NCBI GenBank assembly: GCA_945952045.1
Contig: CAMFHE010000032.1
Location: forward strand, 1-59,803
Length of the DNA: 59,803 bases
Direction of reading: 5' to 3'
Source: an uncultured Rhizobium sp.
Lineage (GTDB): Bacteria > Pseudomonadota > Alphaproteobacteria > Rhizobiales > Rhizobiaceae
In this document: positions 43,319 to 56,938 of the stretch, one piece after another
Numbering within the stretch: the stretch's first letter is position 1
How the letters are laid out: every line of letters starts with the position of its first letter
Position numbers and translations under genes: made by a program
The notes under the pieces: generated by a model
Seen by the model: only the letters and a program-made list of their open reading frames with translations
What the model was told of the DNA's origin: nothing
Databases searched by the model: none

Positions 43319-44863
43319 ATGGGCACGCAGGCGCAAACGCCGATCGTCACGCTCGATGCCGTGACGAAGCGCTTTCCCGGCATCATAGCCAATGACAAGG
43401 TCGATCTTGAGATCAGGGCAGGTGAGGTGCATGTGCTGCTGGGCGAAAACGGCGCCGGCAAGTCGACCCTCATCGGCATGCTCTCCGGCTTGCAGCAGCC
43501 AGATGGCGGCCGCATCCTGATCGACGGCAATCCGATGAGCATCCGCTCGCCCAGCCATGCTCTCTCGCTTGGCATCGGCACGGTGTTCCAGCACAACATG
43601 CTGGTGCCGACGTTGACCGTCGGCGAAAATCTCGCGCTGGGCGGGCGCTGGTGGCAACGGCCGAAGCTCGCCGAGATTGCGGAACGGGTTGAAGCGGTGG
43701 CCGGTCCGCTGGGCATCAGGATCAATCTCGATGCGCGTGTGTCCGAGCTTTCCCTGGGCGAACAGCAGCAGGTCGAGATCGTCCGGGCGCTGCTGCGCGA
43801 CAGCCGGCTCCTCATCCTCGACGAAGCGACATCCATGCTCACGCCCCGTGGCGTACTGGAGCTGGGCGCGCTGATGCGCCGGCTGGTGGAGCGCGGTTTT
43901 GCCGTCGTGTTCATCACGCACAAGCTGAACGAAGCAGCCGATTTCGGCGATCGTGTCTCGGTGCTGAAGCTTGGCCGCAAGGTTGGCGAGATCACGCCGA
44001 AACGATTGCGGGCGATCGATCGTGATGCGCTTGTGGCGGAGATCGTGGGCATGATGTTCGGTCGTCAGGCTGGCGACGAAACGATGTCCATCCCCCGTCG
44101 CGCGGCCAATGATGACCGATTGCTTGAGGTGTCCGGTCTCGAGGTCGCGCCGAGCGCAGATGCGCCGGGCCTGCACGCCATTTCCTTCGGTATCGGGCAC
44201 GGCGAGATCCTCGGCGTGGCGGGCATTGATGGCAACGGACAGAAGCAACTGGCAGAAGCCCTGGCTGGCCAGCGGGCGACGGCGGGCGGCAGTGTCCGGC
44301 TCGGCCAGCAGGCGCTGGACGGGCTCGATGTCGGCGCGCGCCGCCGGCACGGACTGAGATACCTGACCGACGACCGGCTCGGCGAGGGCACTGTCGGTGC
44401 CTTTCCGGTGTCGATCAACTTCTTCCTCAAGCAGATCGGCGAGAAGCCGTTCTGGCGCAACGGCATCGAACAGTCCGGCGAGATCGTGGCTGAAGGCCGC
44501 AACCTCGTCCGGCAATATGATGTGCGCACGCCGAGCCTCGCAACCCCGATCGGGCGGCTGTCCGGCGGCAACATCCAGAAGGTGTTGATTGCCCGCGAAC
44601 TGGCCGACGGCGCGCGCGCCGTCATCTTCAACAAGCCGACCTATGGGCTCGACCTCGCGAACAGTCTGGCGACCCGCCAGCGTATTCGCGACATCGCGAG
44701 CAGCGGCATGGCTGTGCTGCTCATCTCCACGGATCTCGAGGAGCTTCTAAGCATGTGTCACCGCATCGCGGTGATCTCTCAGGGTAAACTGGTCGGCATC
44801 GTCGAGAACGGTCCCGGTGCCGGGGAAAGCGTCGGACGCCTCATGATCGGACTCGCCGCATGA
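43319..44863 (+). CDS. ABC transporter ATPase with two ATP-binding domains (BMP-type)
   Basis: This 514-residue protein has two ABC domains. The first has Walker A GENGAGKST and signature LSLGEQQQVEI. The second, as usual in this family, has a degenerate Walker A (GVAGIDGNGQKQ) but a good signature LSGGNIQKVLIAREL and a FNKPTYGLD Walker B region. The start at ATG 43319 after GGAAGGGAG is chosen over 43274, which lies in the upstream hairpin. It overlaps the next gene by 4 bp. Confidence 0.9.
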   Translation: MGTQAQTPIVTLDAVTKRFPGIIANDKVDLEIRAGEVHVLLGENGAGKSTLIGMLSGLQQPDGGRILIDGNPMSIRSPSHALSLGIGTVFQHNMLVPTLTVGENLALGGRWWQRPKLAEIAERVEAVAGPLGIRINLDARVSELSLGEQQQVEIVRALLRDSRLLILDEATSMLTPRGVLELGALMRRLVERGFAVVFITHKLNEAADFGDRVSVLKLGRKVGEITPKRLRAIDRDALVAEIVGMMFGRQAGDETMSIPRRAANDDRLLEVSGLEVAPSADAPGLHAISFGIGHGEILGVAGIDGNGQKQLAEALAGQRATAGGSVRLGQQALDGLDVGARRRHGLRYLTDDRLGEGTVGAFPVSINFFLKQIGEKPFWRNGIEQSGEIVAEGRNLVRQYDVRTPSLATPIGRLSGGNIQKVLIARELADGARAVIFNKPTYGLDLANSLATRQRIRDIASSGMAVLLISTDLEELLSMCHRIAVISQGKLVGIVENGPGAGESVGRLMIGLAA

Positions 44864-45954
44864 CACAAGAATTCTCATCCTCCGGCGCTGCGGCCTTGAA
44901 CGTCTCGACAGGGCAGATTGCCCGCCACGCCATGACCCGCCTTCTGATGACGACGATCGGGCCAATCCTGATCTCCCTGGTGCTTGCCGGCTGCCTTCTG
45001 ATCGCCCTCGGCGTCGATCCGCTCAGCTATTACGGGTTCGTCGTTCAGCGCGGCGTTCTGTCGGGGCTCGGGCTGCAGCAGACTCTGACGCGCATGGCGC
45101 CGTTGCTGTTCATCGCCTCAGGCCTCATCGTCGCCTTCCGGGCCGGCATGTGGAACCTCGGCGGCGACGGCCAGTTCCTGCTGGGCGCCGTGATCGCTGC
45201 TGCAAGCGCAACTCTGATGATACCGGTGATGCCGGTCTGGCTCGCGCTGCTGGCCGCCAGCATCCTTTCCATCCTTGTCGCCGTCGTCTGGTCGCTTTTG
45301 CCGGCGCTGTTGCGGGCCTACCAGGGTGTAAACGAAATCATCACAACGCTGATGATGTCCTTTCTCGGCGTTTCGCTCGCCAACGTTCTGGTCAAGCTGA
45401 TGTTTCTCGATCCGGGGACAACAGTGCCGCAGACGCGCACGCTTGCCGTCGAGGATCGCCTGCCGCGGCTTTTCGACACCACGATCACCAGTGGCCTCGT
45501 TTTCGGGCTGGCTGCGATCGTCGCCGTGCATCTGATGATGACGCGCACGGCGTTCGGGCTGAAACTGCGCATGGTGGGCGCCAATTCGCGCGCGGCCATT
45601 CACGCCGGTTTGAATGTGCCCCTGCTCACCGTCGCCGTCTTCGCGCTGTCGTCGGGCCTGATTGGTCTGGGTGGGGCGGTCGATATTCTCGGTATCCAGG
45701 GCAATGTCCGCGCCGACTGGAACCCCGCCTATGGCCTCGCGGTGATTCCGGTGGTGTTCCTTGCCCGCATGAATGGCTTTGCGGCCATCGCTTTCGTCTT
45801 TCTGCTGTCTGTCCTGGAGATCGGCGGCGAAAGCGCGGCGCGCAAGCTCGGCGTTCCCCACTATTTCACCCTGGTTCTGATTTCGATCGTCCTCCTCACG
45901 CTCGCGGTTGCGGAATATGTCGACCATCGGTTCACCAAAGCACGGAAGGCCTGA
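44860..45954 (+). CDS. ABC transporter permease 1 (BMP-type)
   Basis: This 364-residue polytopic permease of the BPD_transp_2 family has motifs FRAGMWNLGGDGQFLLGA, YQGVNEIITTLMMSFLG and the EAA-like GLGGAVDILG. It starts with an ATGA overlap on the ATPase gene and is followed 3 bp later by the second permease. Together they form the usual heterodimeric channel for BMP-type importers. Confidence 0.9.
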   Translation: MTQEFSSSGAAALNVSTGQIARHAMTRLLMTTIGPILISLVLAGCLLIALGVDPLSYYGFVVQRGVLSGLGLQQTLTRMAPLLFIASGLIVAFRAGMWNLGGDGQFLLGAVIAAASATLMIPVMPVWLALLAASILSILVAVVWSLLPALLRAYQGVNEIITTLMMSFLGVSLANVLVKLMFLDPGTTVPQTRTLAVEDRLPRLFDTTITSGLVFGLAAIVAVHLMMTRTAFGLKLRMVGANSRAAIHAGLNVPLLTVAVFALSSGLIGLGGAVDILGIQGNVRADWNPAYGLAVIPVVFLARMNGFAAIAFVFLLSVLEIGGESAARKLGVPHYFTLVLISIVLLTLAVAEYVDHRFTKARKA

Positions 45955-45957
45955 CGG

Positions 45958-47722
<1,765 letters not shown>

Positions 47723-47733
47723 GGATTGAAACC

Positions 47734-49684
<1,951 letters not shown>

Positions 49685-49909
49685 GGTTCGAGACGTGGCT
49701 TGGCGCGTGCCAGGTGATTGTCCAAATAAAGGCAAGGCGTTCCTTTCCCAGCAAGCAGCGAGAAGGGAACGCTCTGCGCCGATGGGCGAGGGATACCTGG
49801 GGTGTAATCCGACGGAGTGAAACGGCGATCGACAAGATCCTGCTTCACAACAAGGAACTCAAAGCGACGATCCGATTCATTCAGATCGAGAAGCCTCTTT
49901 CGTCAAAAC

Positions 49910-50710
49910 TCAGACAACCGCCACATATGCCTTCACCGGCAGGTGATCCGACGCGACACGCGACAACGCACTGTCATGCGCACCGTACCAGCCGATCAAA
50001 CCAGCTCTGTCCGACACAATCCGGTCCAGCGCAAACAACGGCAGTCGCGACGGAAAACTCGCAACCGGCGCCGGGACGTCGCAGAACAGCGGCGCCAATC
50101 CCCTCAGGGACGAACCGCGCCCCAGCCGCCATTCGTTCAGGTCTCCCATCAAAACCGTCGGAATTTCGCGACGCGACGATACGAAACCCGACAAGGCATC
50201 GGCCTGCAAGCGACGCGAATGGCGCAGCAGCCCGAAATGCGCGCCGATCACCCGAAGCCTGAAACCGCTCTTCAGCTCCAACTCCGCAACCAGCGCACCG
50301 CGCGGCTCGAGACCGGGCAGACGTACAGGGTGAAGATCGCGAACGATGCTGTGGCGCGCAAGCACCACATTGCCGTGCCAGCCATGCGAACGCGCCCCAC
50401 CGGTCGTGCCGACCCAGCTCAGCCCCACCTCCCGCTCCAGATGCGCAAGATCCAGGAGACCGACACGCTCCCCAAACCGCTTGTCCGCCTCCTGCAGCGC
50501 GATGATATCAGGATCGATCTCCTTGATCACCTGCGCGATCCGGCCAGGATCGAAACGTCCATCCGTGCCAACGCATTTGTGCACGTTATACGACGCGATC
50601 AGAACACGGCTCCCATCGCGGCCATGCGCAGCGCTCACGTCAGGGCGCTTCTTCCGGTTGCGAAGCGCCAAAGATATCTGCGTCCGAAGACGATAGCTGT
50701 CCGGCTCCAT
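49910..50710 (-). CDS. Endonuclease/exonuclease/phosphatase (EEP) family protein
   Basis: This 266-residue protein has EEP motifs: IASYNVHKCVG, ALQEADKRFG, GDLNEW and SDHLPV (catalytic Asp/His). The start at ATG 50710 follows AGGGAGGT. It is 40 bp downstream of the cls gene on the same strand, so an envelope-lipid or phosphodiesterase role is more likely than DNA cleavage, but the substrate is unknown. Confidence 0.82.
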   Translation of the reverse strand: MEPDSYRLRTQISLALRNRKKRPDVSAAHGRDGSRVLIASYNVHKCVGTDGRFDPGRIAQVIKEIDPDIIALQEADKRFGERVGLLDLAHLEREVGLSWVGTTGGARSHGWHGNVVLARHSIVRDLHPVRLPGLEPRGALVAELELKSGFRLRVIGAHFGLLRHSRRLQADALSGFVSSRREIPTVLMGDLNEWRLGRGSSLRGLAPLFCDVPAPVASFPSRLPLFALDRIVSDRAGLIGWYGAHDSALSRVASDHLPVKAYVAVV

Positions 50711-50750
50711 CGCACCTCCCTTATCGGCCTGCATATGCCCGGCTCCCTAT

Positions 50751-52211
50751 TCAAAGATAGGGCGAACCAAGCCACAATACCCTGTCCAACAGCCGCAACG
50801 CAAAAGGCCTTGCCCGCAGGTTTTCCAGCGTCACTGCGCTTGCATTGGCCAGCGCGTGGCCGATGCGGGTTTCGATCTCAGTGGAGAAGGTGGTGTCGAG
50901 CACCTCGATGTCAACTTCGAAATTCAGCCGCAGCGAACGTGGGTCCAGATTGGACGAGCCGACATAGGCCCAGCAACCGTCGACAGAGAGCAGTTTCGAA
51001 TGGTCGAAAGTGCCTTCGGCGCGCCAGATGCGGCAATAATGCTTGAGCAACTGGTCGAACTGACCGGTCATGGCATGATCGACAAGGGTCAGGTTGTTTT
51101 TGGCAGGAATGACGATATCGACTTCGACACCACGCCGCGCTGCGGTGATGAGGGCGCTGATAAGCTCCCGATCCGGCAGGAAATAGGGAGACATGATGCG
51201 GATCGAGCGGCGCGCCACCGAAAACGCCCCCATCAGCATCTTGTGGTTGGTTTCGAGATTGCGGTCAGGTCCGGAAGCGACGACCCGCATCAGCACGCCT
51301 TCGCCCTGCTCACGGACAGGGTCGGTGATCGTCCAGCAAGGATCGGTCAATGCTTCGTCACTGGCGAAGCGCCAGTCTTCGGCGGCGATGGCGAAGAGAT
51401 CGGCGACAACAGGCCCGACGACACGGAAATGTGTATCGCGGCCGGCCAGTTCGCCGGCGAACTCACGCGCAAAACCCTCGCGGATATTCATGCCGCCGGT
51501 GAAAGCGACGGCACCGTCGATGATGATGATCTTGCGGTGAGTGCGCAGATTGGCATAGGGCAGCCGCAGGCCCATGATGACATTGCCGTTGAAGACATCG
51601 ACGGTCACGCCGCGCTTGCGCAGGTGCCCCAAAATGCTTGGCACCGAATAACGGGCGCCGACGGCATCGATGAGCACCCGCACCGTGACGCCACGCTGCA
51701 CCGCGGCAACCAGCGCCGCTGCGATGCGCAGGCCGATGCGGTCGCGATCGAAAATATAGGTTTCGAGCAGGATGGAGCGCTCGGCCCCTTCGATGGCCCG
51801 CAGGATGGCGGCATAGGCCTCATCGCCGGTTCCGAGAAGATCGATGGCGTTTCCGGCGACGAGGCGGCTTTTCGTCACCCGGTCGCCAAGCGTCTTCAGG
51901 GCGGTGAAGCGATTGCCATAGGCCTGGGCGATCATCGCCGGCTCGACGCGAAAGTCCTCGAAGGCCGGCCGGCCGGTTTCGGTCTGGACACTATGATGCT
52001 GCAGCATCGAGGCGCGGCGAATGCGGTTGATTCCGGCGATTAGGTAGATCGCGGCACCCACCAGCGGCGACAGCACGATGACGCCGACCCAGCCGATGGC
52101 GGAGCGGACATCCTCTTTCGTCATGGCGGCGTGAACGGCGCCAAGCGTACCGGTCACCAGGGAAATCGCGGCCAGAATATGCGGCCAGTAATGGGCGAGC
52201 GCGTCGAGCAT
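50751..52211 (-). CDS. cls: Cardiolipin synthase (phospholipase D family)
   Basis: This 486-residue protein has two N-terminal membrane helices and two HKD motifs: THRKIIIIDGAVAFTGG near residue 222 and DHSKLLSVDGCWAYVGSSNLD near residue 402. It condenses phosphatidylglycerol to cardiolipin at the inner membrane. ATG 52211 is preferred to a TTG at 52217. It is paired with the downstream EEP gene. Confidence 0.92.
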   Translation of the reverse strand: MLDALAHYWPHILAAISLVTGTLGAVHAAMTKEDVRSAIGWVGVIVLSPLVGAAIYLIAGINRIRRASMLQHHSVQTETGRPAFEDFRVEPAMIAQAYGNRFTALKTLGDRVTKSRLVAGNAIDLLGTGDEAYAAILRAIEGAERSILLETYIFDRDRIGLRIAAALVAAVQRGVTVRVLIDAVGARYSVPSILGHLRKRGVTVDVFNGNVIMGLRLPYANLRTHRKIIIIDGAVAFTGGMNIREGFAREFAGELAGRDTHFRVVGPVVADLFAIAAEDWRFASDEALTDPCWTITDPVREQGEGVLMRVVASGPDRNLETNHKMLMGAFSVARRSIRIMSPYFLPDRELISALITAARRGVEVDIVIPAKNNLTLVDHAMTGQFDQLLKHYCRIWRAEGTFDHSKLLSVDGCWAYVGSSNLDPRSLRLNFEVDIEVLDTTFSTEIETRIGHALANASAVTLENLRARPFALRLLDRVLWLGSPYL

Positions 52212-52260
52212 GGCCAAGATATAGCCGCTGCGCGAACAAGTTCAATCGGGCCGAGCGGTC

Positions 52261-54222
52261 TTAGACTTTACGCCGCGCCGCGAGAAACATCGGCCCGCCC
52301 TTGTGAGAGGGAAAACCATAGCCGTTGATCATGACGAGGTCGATATCGCCAGCGCTGCGGGCAATTCCCTCGGCAATCAAGGCCCGGCCTTCGTCAGCCA
52401 TGGCGTCGAGGATCCGGCTAACGATCTCGGTATCCGCGATCTCCCGTGCGACGATGCCCTTGTCGGCGCGGCTGTCGCGGATCATGGCTTCGACCTCGGG
52501 GTCGATCTGTTTGCGGCCCTCGTCGTAGCGATACCAGCCAAGGCCGGATTTCTGGCCGAAACGGCCGGCTTCGCAGAGGCGGTCGGCGATGTCGACGTAA
52601 CGTTCGGCGGGATCGCGGCTGGCGGCTTGGCGCTTGCGCCGCGCCCAGGCGATTTCGAGGCCGGCGAGATCGAAGACGGCGAACGGCCCCATGGCCATGC
52701 CGAAACCTTCCATCGCCCGGTCGATATCCTGCGGCAGGGCGCCGTCCTCGACCAGGAATTCGGCCTCGCGGCGATAGCGTGAAAAGATGCGGTTGCCGAT
52801 AAAGCCCTCGCAAACGCCGCAGACGATCGGCAGCTTGCCGAGACGCTTGGCGACGGCAAGCCCGGTGGCGAGCACATCAGGCGCTGTCGCGGCGCAATCG
52901 ACCACCTCGACCAGCCGCATGATATTCGCCGGCGAGAAGAAATGCAGGCCGAGGACGCGGGCCGGATGCGCGGTCGCGGCGGCGATGGTGTCGGGGTCGA
53001 GATAGCTGGTATTGGTGGCGAGGATGGCGTCCGGGCGGACGATGCCATCCAGCGTCTTGAACAGCGTGGTCTTGACGTCGAGATCGTCGAACACGGCTTC
53101 GATGACCAGATCGGCATCGGCCAGCGCCGTGGGCGTGCCGGCAACCGACAGCCGGGTAATAGCTTGCTCATGGGCGGCCGGCGTCATGCGGCCGGAGGCG
53201 AGATTGCGGTCGAGCAGGCCGGTGATGCGGGCGTGACCTTTTTCGGCGGCTTCTTGCGTTTGCTCGATGCCGATGACGGTGTAGCCGGCGGTCAGTGCGG
53301 CCACCGCAATGCCCGAGCCCATCAGGCCGGTTCCGACGATGCCGATCGTGTTGACGGTGCGGGGCTGGATGCCGTCGAGAGCGGGGATTTTTGCCGCATC
53401 GCGTTCGGCGAAGAAGACATGGCGCAGAGCGGCCGCCTGTTCGGAATCACGCAGCCGCAAAAAGGTTTCGCGCTCGTCGGCGAGGCCTTCGGCAAGCGTT
53501 CGTTCGGCCGACTGGCGAACGAGGCGGGCGGCTTCGGCCGGCGCGGCCTGGCCACGGCTGCGGGATAGCAGCTTGCTGGCGATCCCATCGAGATCGCCGC
53601 TATCAGGCGGCACGGGCAGCTGGCCGGTGCGGCGCAGCGGGGTGCCGGCAAGGCGTTTTGCGGCGGCGATGGCATCCGCGATCAGGGCTTCGGAGACGGC
53701 GTCGATCGTGCCGTTGGTTTTTGCGGCGGCGGCATCGACCGGCTTGCCGGTGACGATCATGTCGAGCGCCGCGCCAAGACCCGTCAGGCGCGGCAGGCGC
53801 TGGGTGCCGCCCGCACCCGGCACAAGGCCGAGCTTGACTTCCGGCAGGCCGAGTTTTGCGGTTGCAAGCGCGATGCGGTGATGGCAGGCGAGCGCCACTT
53901 CCAGCCCGCCGCCCAGTGCCGCGCCATTGATGGCGGCGACCACCGGTTTGTCGAAGGCCTCGATGGCGTCGATGACTGTCGGCAGCAGCGGCTCTGCCGG
54001 CGGCTTGCCGAATTCCTTGATGTCGGCGCCGCCAATGAAGGTTTTCCCGGCGCCGGTGACGACCACGCCGGCAATCGCTGGATCGTCCTTGGCATGGGCG
54101 AGTGCTGCCATCAGGCCGGCGCGCACATCCTGCGACAGGGCATTGACCGGCGGATTGTCGATGGTGACCACCAGAACGCCGTCATCGGCCAAGCCGCCGA
54201 CATGGGTTGAAAAGCGCTGCAT
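52261..54222 (-). CDS. Bifunctional enoyl-CoA hydratase/3-hydroxyacyl-CoA dehydrogenase
   Basis: This 653-residue fusion has an N-terminal crotonase domain (residues 1-190, AGKTFIGGADIKEFG and ALGGGLEVALACHHRIA) and a 3HCDH domain with IVGTGLMGSGIA near residue 295 and LGLHFFSPANIMRLVE. It is the hydratase-first order of short FadB/peroxisomal-type enzymes. It carries out hydration and NAD-dependent oxidation in beta-oxidation. The position at the end of an aromatic-CoA cluster suggests it handles ring-derived dicarboxyl-CoA intermediates. Confidence 0.88.
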   Translation of the reverse strand: MQRFSTHVGGLADDGVLVVTIDNPPVNALSQDVRAGLMAALAHAKDDPAIAGVVVTGAGKTFIGGADIKEFGKPPAEPLLPTVIDAIEAFDKPVVAAINGAALGGGLEVALACHHRIALATAKLGLPEVKLGLVPGAGGTQRLPRLTGLGAALDMIVTGKPVDAAAAKTNGTIDAVSEALIADAIAAAKRLAGTPLRRTGQLPVPPDSGDLDGIASKLLSRSRGQAAPAEAARLVRQSAERTLAEGLADERETFLRLRDSEQAAALRHVFFAERDAAKIPALDGIQPRTVNTIGIVGTGLMGSGIAVAALTAGYTVIGIEQTQEAAEKGHARITGLLDRNLASGRMTPAAHEQAITRLSVAGTPTALADADLVIEAVFDDLDVKTTLFKTLDGIVRPDAILATNTSYLDPDTIAAATAHPARVLGLHFFSPANIMRLVEVVDCAATAPDVLATGLAVAKRLGKLPIVCGVCEGFIGNRIFSRYRREAEFLVEDGALPQDIDRAMEGFGMAMGPFAVFDLAGLEIAWARRKRQAASRDPAERYVDIADRLCEAGRFGQKSGLGWYRYDEGRKQIDPEVEAMIRDSRADKGIVAREIADTEIVSRILDAMADEGRALIAEGIARSAGDIDLVMINGYGFPSHKGGPMFLAARRKV

Positions 54223-54253
54223 GATGGCCTCCGGGGTAGCTCAGACGGGAAAT

Positions 54254-54293
54254 GCAACTCCGGCGAAACCCAATGCGGTTTTGCCGGAGTTGC
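54254..54293. terminator. Strong hairpin between ridA-like and FadB-like genes
   Basis: A 17-bp stem with one G-T wobble (arms 54254-54270 and 54277-54293) and a 6-nt loop (CAATGC) lies in the 84-bp gap after the RidA-like stop. There is no long U run, so it may be a weak terminator or an mRNA-stability hairpin. Confidence 0.5.
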
Positions 54294-54306
54294 GAAGACA
54301 AAAGGG

Positions 54307-54702
54307 TCAGTCGGGAATGACGGCGGTTGCCTGGATCTCGATCTTGGCGCGTTCCTCGACCAAGGCCACCACCTGCAGGGCGGCCATGGCGGGGAAATTC
54401 CGGCCAATGACCTCGCGATAGGCGGCGCCCAGGCCTTTGAGATTGGCGAGGTATTCGGCGCGATCGGTGAAATACCAGGTCATCGACGTAATATGTTCCG
54501 GGCCGGCGCCGCCTTCGGCGAGCACGGCGACGACATTCTTCAGCGTCTGGCGCACCTGCTCGACGAAATCGTCGGTCTCGAACTGGCATTGCCCATTCCA
54601 GCCGATCTGCCCGCCGACAAAGACGGTGCGGCCGCGAGCCATGACGCCGTTGGCATAGCCGATCGGTTTGGCCCAGCCTTCGGGTTGCAGGATTGTGTGC
54701 AT
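54307..54702 (-). CDS. RidA-family (enamine/imine deaminase) protein
   Basis: This 131-residue YjgF/RidA protein has the GRTVFVGGQIGW opening and the NVVAVLAEGGAGPEHITSMTWYFTD core. RidA proteins hydrolyse enamines or imines. In an anthranilate-type cluster the ring product is an amino-enone, so a direct catabolic role is plausible. It lies 39 bp downstream of the acyl-CoA dehydrogenase gene on the same strand. Confidence 0.85.
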   Translation of the reverse strand: MHTILQPEGWAKPIGYANGVMARGRTVFVGGQIGWNGQCQFETDDFVEQVRQTLKNVVAVLAEGGAGPEHITSMTWYFTDRAEYLANLKGLGAAYREVIGRNFPAMAALQVVALVEERAKIEIQATAVIPD

Positions 54703-54741
54703 CGGTTCTCTCCGGTCAAATGGGCAGGTCAGGAATGGCGG

Positions 54742-55929
54742 TCAGGACCGCGGCTCGGCTTTCAGCAATTCGCGGGCGACGATGAGTTTTTGCACCTCGG
54801 TCGCCCCTTCATAGATGCGCAAAGCGCGGATTTCGCGGTACAGCTTTTCGACGATCTCGCCGCTGCGAACGCCGCGGCCGCCGAACATCTGCACGGCGCG
54901 GTCGATCACGCCCTGCGCGGTTTCGGTGGCGGTCATCTTGGCCATGGCCGCTTCCTTGGTGGTCGACAGTCCCTGCACGTCGCGGCGCCAGGCGGCGCGA
55001 TAGGTGAGCAAGGCGGCGGAATCGATGCAAGTCGCCATGTCGCCGAGACCGGCCTGCGTCAGTTGCAGATCGGCCAGCGTCGCCCCGAACATGTTTCGCG
55101 CTTTGGCGTGGGCGACCGCTTCGTCCAGGGCGCGGCGGGCAAAACCGAGCGCGGCGGCGGCCACCGACGCCCGAAAAATGTCGAGCGTGCGCATGGCGAT
55201 CTTGAAACCTTCGCCGGGTGCGCCGAGGCGGCGCGAGGCGGGAATGCGGCAAGCATCGAAGCGGATGGTCGCCAGCGGATGCGGGGCGATCACGTCGATG
55301 CGCCCGGAGATGGAAAAGCCGGGATCGTCGGCAAAGACGACGAAGGCGGAAATGCCGCGCGTGCCCGGCGCTTCGCCGGTGCGGGCAAAGACGGTGTAGA
55401 CATCGGCGATGCCGCCATTGGAAATCCAGGTCTTCTCGCCGTCGAGAATGTAAGCATCGCCCTCGGCGCGGGCGGCGCAGGCCATGGCCGCGACATCCGA
55501 GCCCGCTTCCTTTTCCGACAGCGCGAAGGCGGAAAGCCATTGCCCGCTCGTCACCTTGGGCAGCACGGCGTCCTTCAGGGCCTGTCCGCCGGACAAGCCG
55601 ATGGCGCCGGTGCCAAGGCCCTGCATGGCGAAGGCGAAATCGGCAAGACCGTCATACCAGGCGAGTGTTTCGCGGGCGAGGCAGACGCGGCGGGAATCGA
55701 TGGCGCTGCGGCCGGCATCGCCGGTCGCGGCGGCCAGCAGGCCGGCTTCCCCGAGCAGCGATACCAGCTTGCGGCAGGCGGCATCCGTATCGGTATGATC
55801 GACCGAGGCGAGCACGCCTGATGCGGCGAAGCCATCGAGTTTTTGGACGAAATCGCGATGCTCCGGCCCGAAGAAGGGCCAGTCGAGATGCTCGCGCGTC
55901 GGACCGGGAAGAAAGGAGGGCGCGGCCAT
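54742..55929 (-). CDS. Acyl-CoA dehydrogenase
   Basis: This 395-residue flavoprotein has ACAD motifs: [35 protein letters not shown] and, near the C-terminus, the [36 protein letters not shown] region (in parts). The start at ATG 55929 lies 5 bp after the hydratase stop; the frame is open to 56196, but that part lies inside the neighbour. It is likely to oxidise an alicyclic or linear acyl-CoA of the aromatic pathway. Confidence 0.9.
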   Translation of the reverse strand: MAAPSFLPGPTREHLDWPFFGPEHRDFVQKLDGFAASGVLASVDHTDTDAACRKLVSLLGEAGLLAAATGDAGRSAIDSRRVCLARETLAWYDGLADFAFAMQGLGTGAIGLSGGQALKDAVLPKVTSGQWLSAFALSEKEAGSDVAAMACAARAEGDAYILDGEKTWISNGGIADVYTVFARTGEAPGTRGISAFVVFADDPGFSISGRIDVIAPHPLATIRFDACRIPASRRLGAPGEGFKIAMRTLDIFRASVAAAALGFARRALDEAVAHAKARNMFGATLADLQLTQAGLGDMATCIDSAALLTYRAAWRRDVQGLSTTKEAAMAKMTATETAQGVIDRAVQMFGGRGVRSGEIVEKLYREIRALRIYEGATEVQKLIVARELLKAEPRS

Positions 55930-55933
55930 GGCC

Positions 55934-56776
55934 TCAATTGCCCTCGAAGGCGGGTTTGCGCTTGGCGGCGAAGGCCTCGAAGGCGCGACGGAAATCCTGC
56001 GTCGCCATGCAGATCGCCTGAGCCTGTGCCTCGGATTCGACCATTTCGTCGATGCCCATCGCCCATTCCTGGTTGAACATCGTCTTGGTGATGCCATGGG
56101 CGAACCACGGGCCGTCGGCCAGCGAATGCGCCAGCTTTTCCGCTTCGGCATCCAGCGCATCGGCGGCATGCAGGGCGTTGTAGAACCCCCAGGCATGACC
56201 CTCCGCGGCGGTCATCGAGCGGCCGGTATACAAAAGCTCGGCGGCGCGGCCCTGGCCGATGATGCGCGGAAGAATGCCGCAAGCGCCCATGTCGGCGCCG
56301 GCAAGGCCGACGCGGGTGAAGAGGAAGGCGGTCTTGGCTTCCGGCGTCGCCAGGCGCAGATCCGAGGCCATCGACAGGATGGCGCCAGCGCCGGCGCAGA
56401 TGCCGTCGACTGAGGCGATGATCGGCTGCGGGCATTTGCGCATCGCCTTGACGACATCGCCGGTCATGCGGGTGAAGGCTAGCAGATCGGGCATCGTCAT
56501 GCGCGTCAGCGGCTCGATGATCTCGAAGACGTCGCCGCCGGAGGAAAAATTGCCGCCGGCGCCCTTGAGGACGATGGCACGGACATCCGAGGCATAGACG
56601 AGATCGCGGAACAGGTCGCGCAGCTCGGCATAGCTGTCGAAGGTCAGCGGGTTCTTGCGCTCCGGCCGGTTGAGCGTCAGCGTCGCGACGCGGCCGTCCT
56701 CGCTGACCGACCAGAGGAAATGCTTCGCCTGGTAATCGCGAAAGTCGCGCTTCATCTGTGTCATCGCATCGCTCAT
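55934..56776 (-). CDS. Enoyl-CoA hydratase/isomerase family protein
   Basis: This 280-residue crotonase has the oxyanion segment [15 protein letters not shown] and [29 protein letters not shown]. The start at ATG 56776 follows AAAGGA. It is followed by the acyl-CoA dehydrogenase gene. In CoA-dependent anthranilate or benzoate routes such enzymes hydrate or cleave the ring product; the exact reaction is unknown here. Confidence 0.88.
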   Translation of the reverse strand: MSDAMTQMKRDFRDYQAKHFLWSVSEDGRVATLTLNRPERKNPLTFDSYAELRDLFRDLVYASDVRAIVLKGAGGNFSSGGDVFEIIEPLTRMTMPDLLAFTRMTGDVVKAMRKCPQPIIASVDGICAGAGAILSMASDLRLATPEAKTAFLFTRVGLAGADMGACGILPRIIGQGRAAELLYTGRSMTAAEGHAWGFYNALHAADALDAEAEKLAHSLADGPWFAHGITKTMFNQEWAMGIDEMVESEAQAQAICMATQDFRRAFEAFAAKRKPAFEGN

Positions 56777-56820
56777 CGTCGTCGTCCTTTTCGTGTGCGT
56801 TCGTGCCTTTCGGCTGCCCG

Positions 56821-56928
56821 TCATCCGGCCTGCCGGCCACCTTCTCCCCGTAAACGGGGCGAAGGGGATACGCCGCGCCGTTTCCCCAACCAAATCCCGT
56901 TTGCGGGGAGAGGGCCAGGGTGAGGGGC
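56821..56928. repeat. RIME-like palindromic intergenic repeat
   Basis: Two GC-rich inverted units occur in the 162-bp gap: one with CTCCCCGTAAACGGGGCGAAGG (56843-56864 in parts), the other with CCCGTTTGCGGGGAGAGGG. They are flanked by GGCCTGCCGGCC and the GGTGAGGGGC end. This looks like the Rhizobium intergenic mosaic elements scattered through rhizobial genomes. Confidence 0.6.
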
Positions 56929-56938
56929 TTAAATCAAA

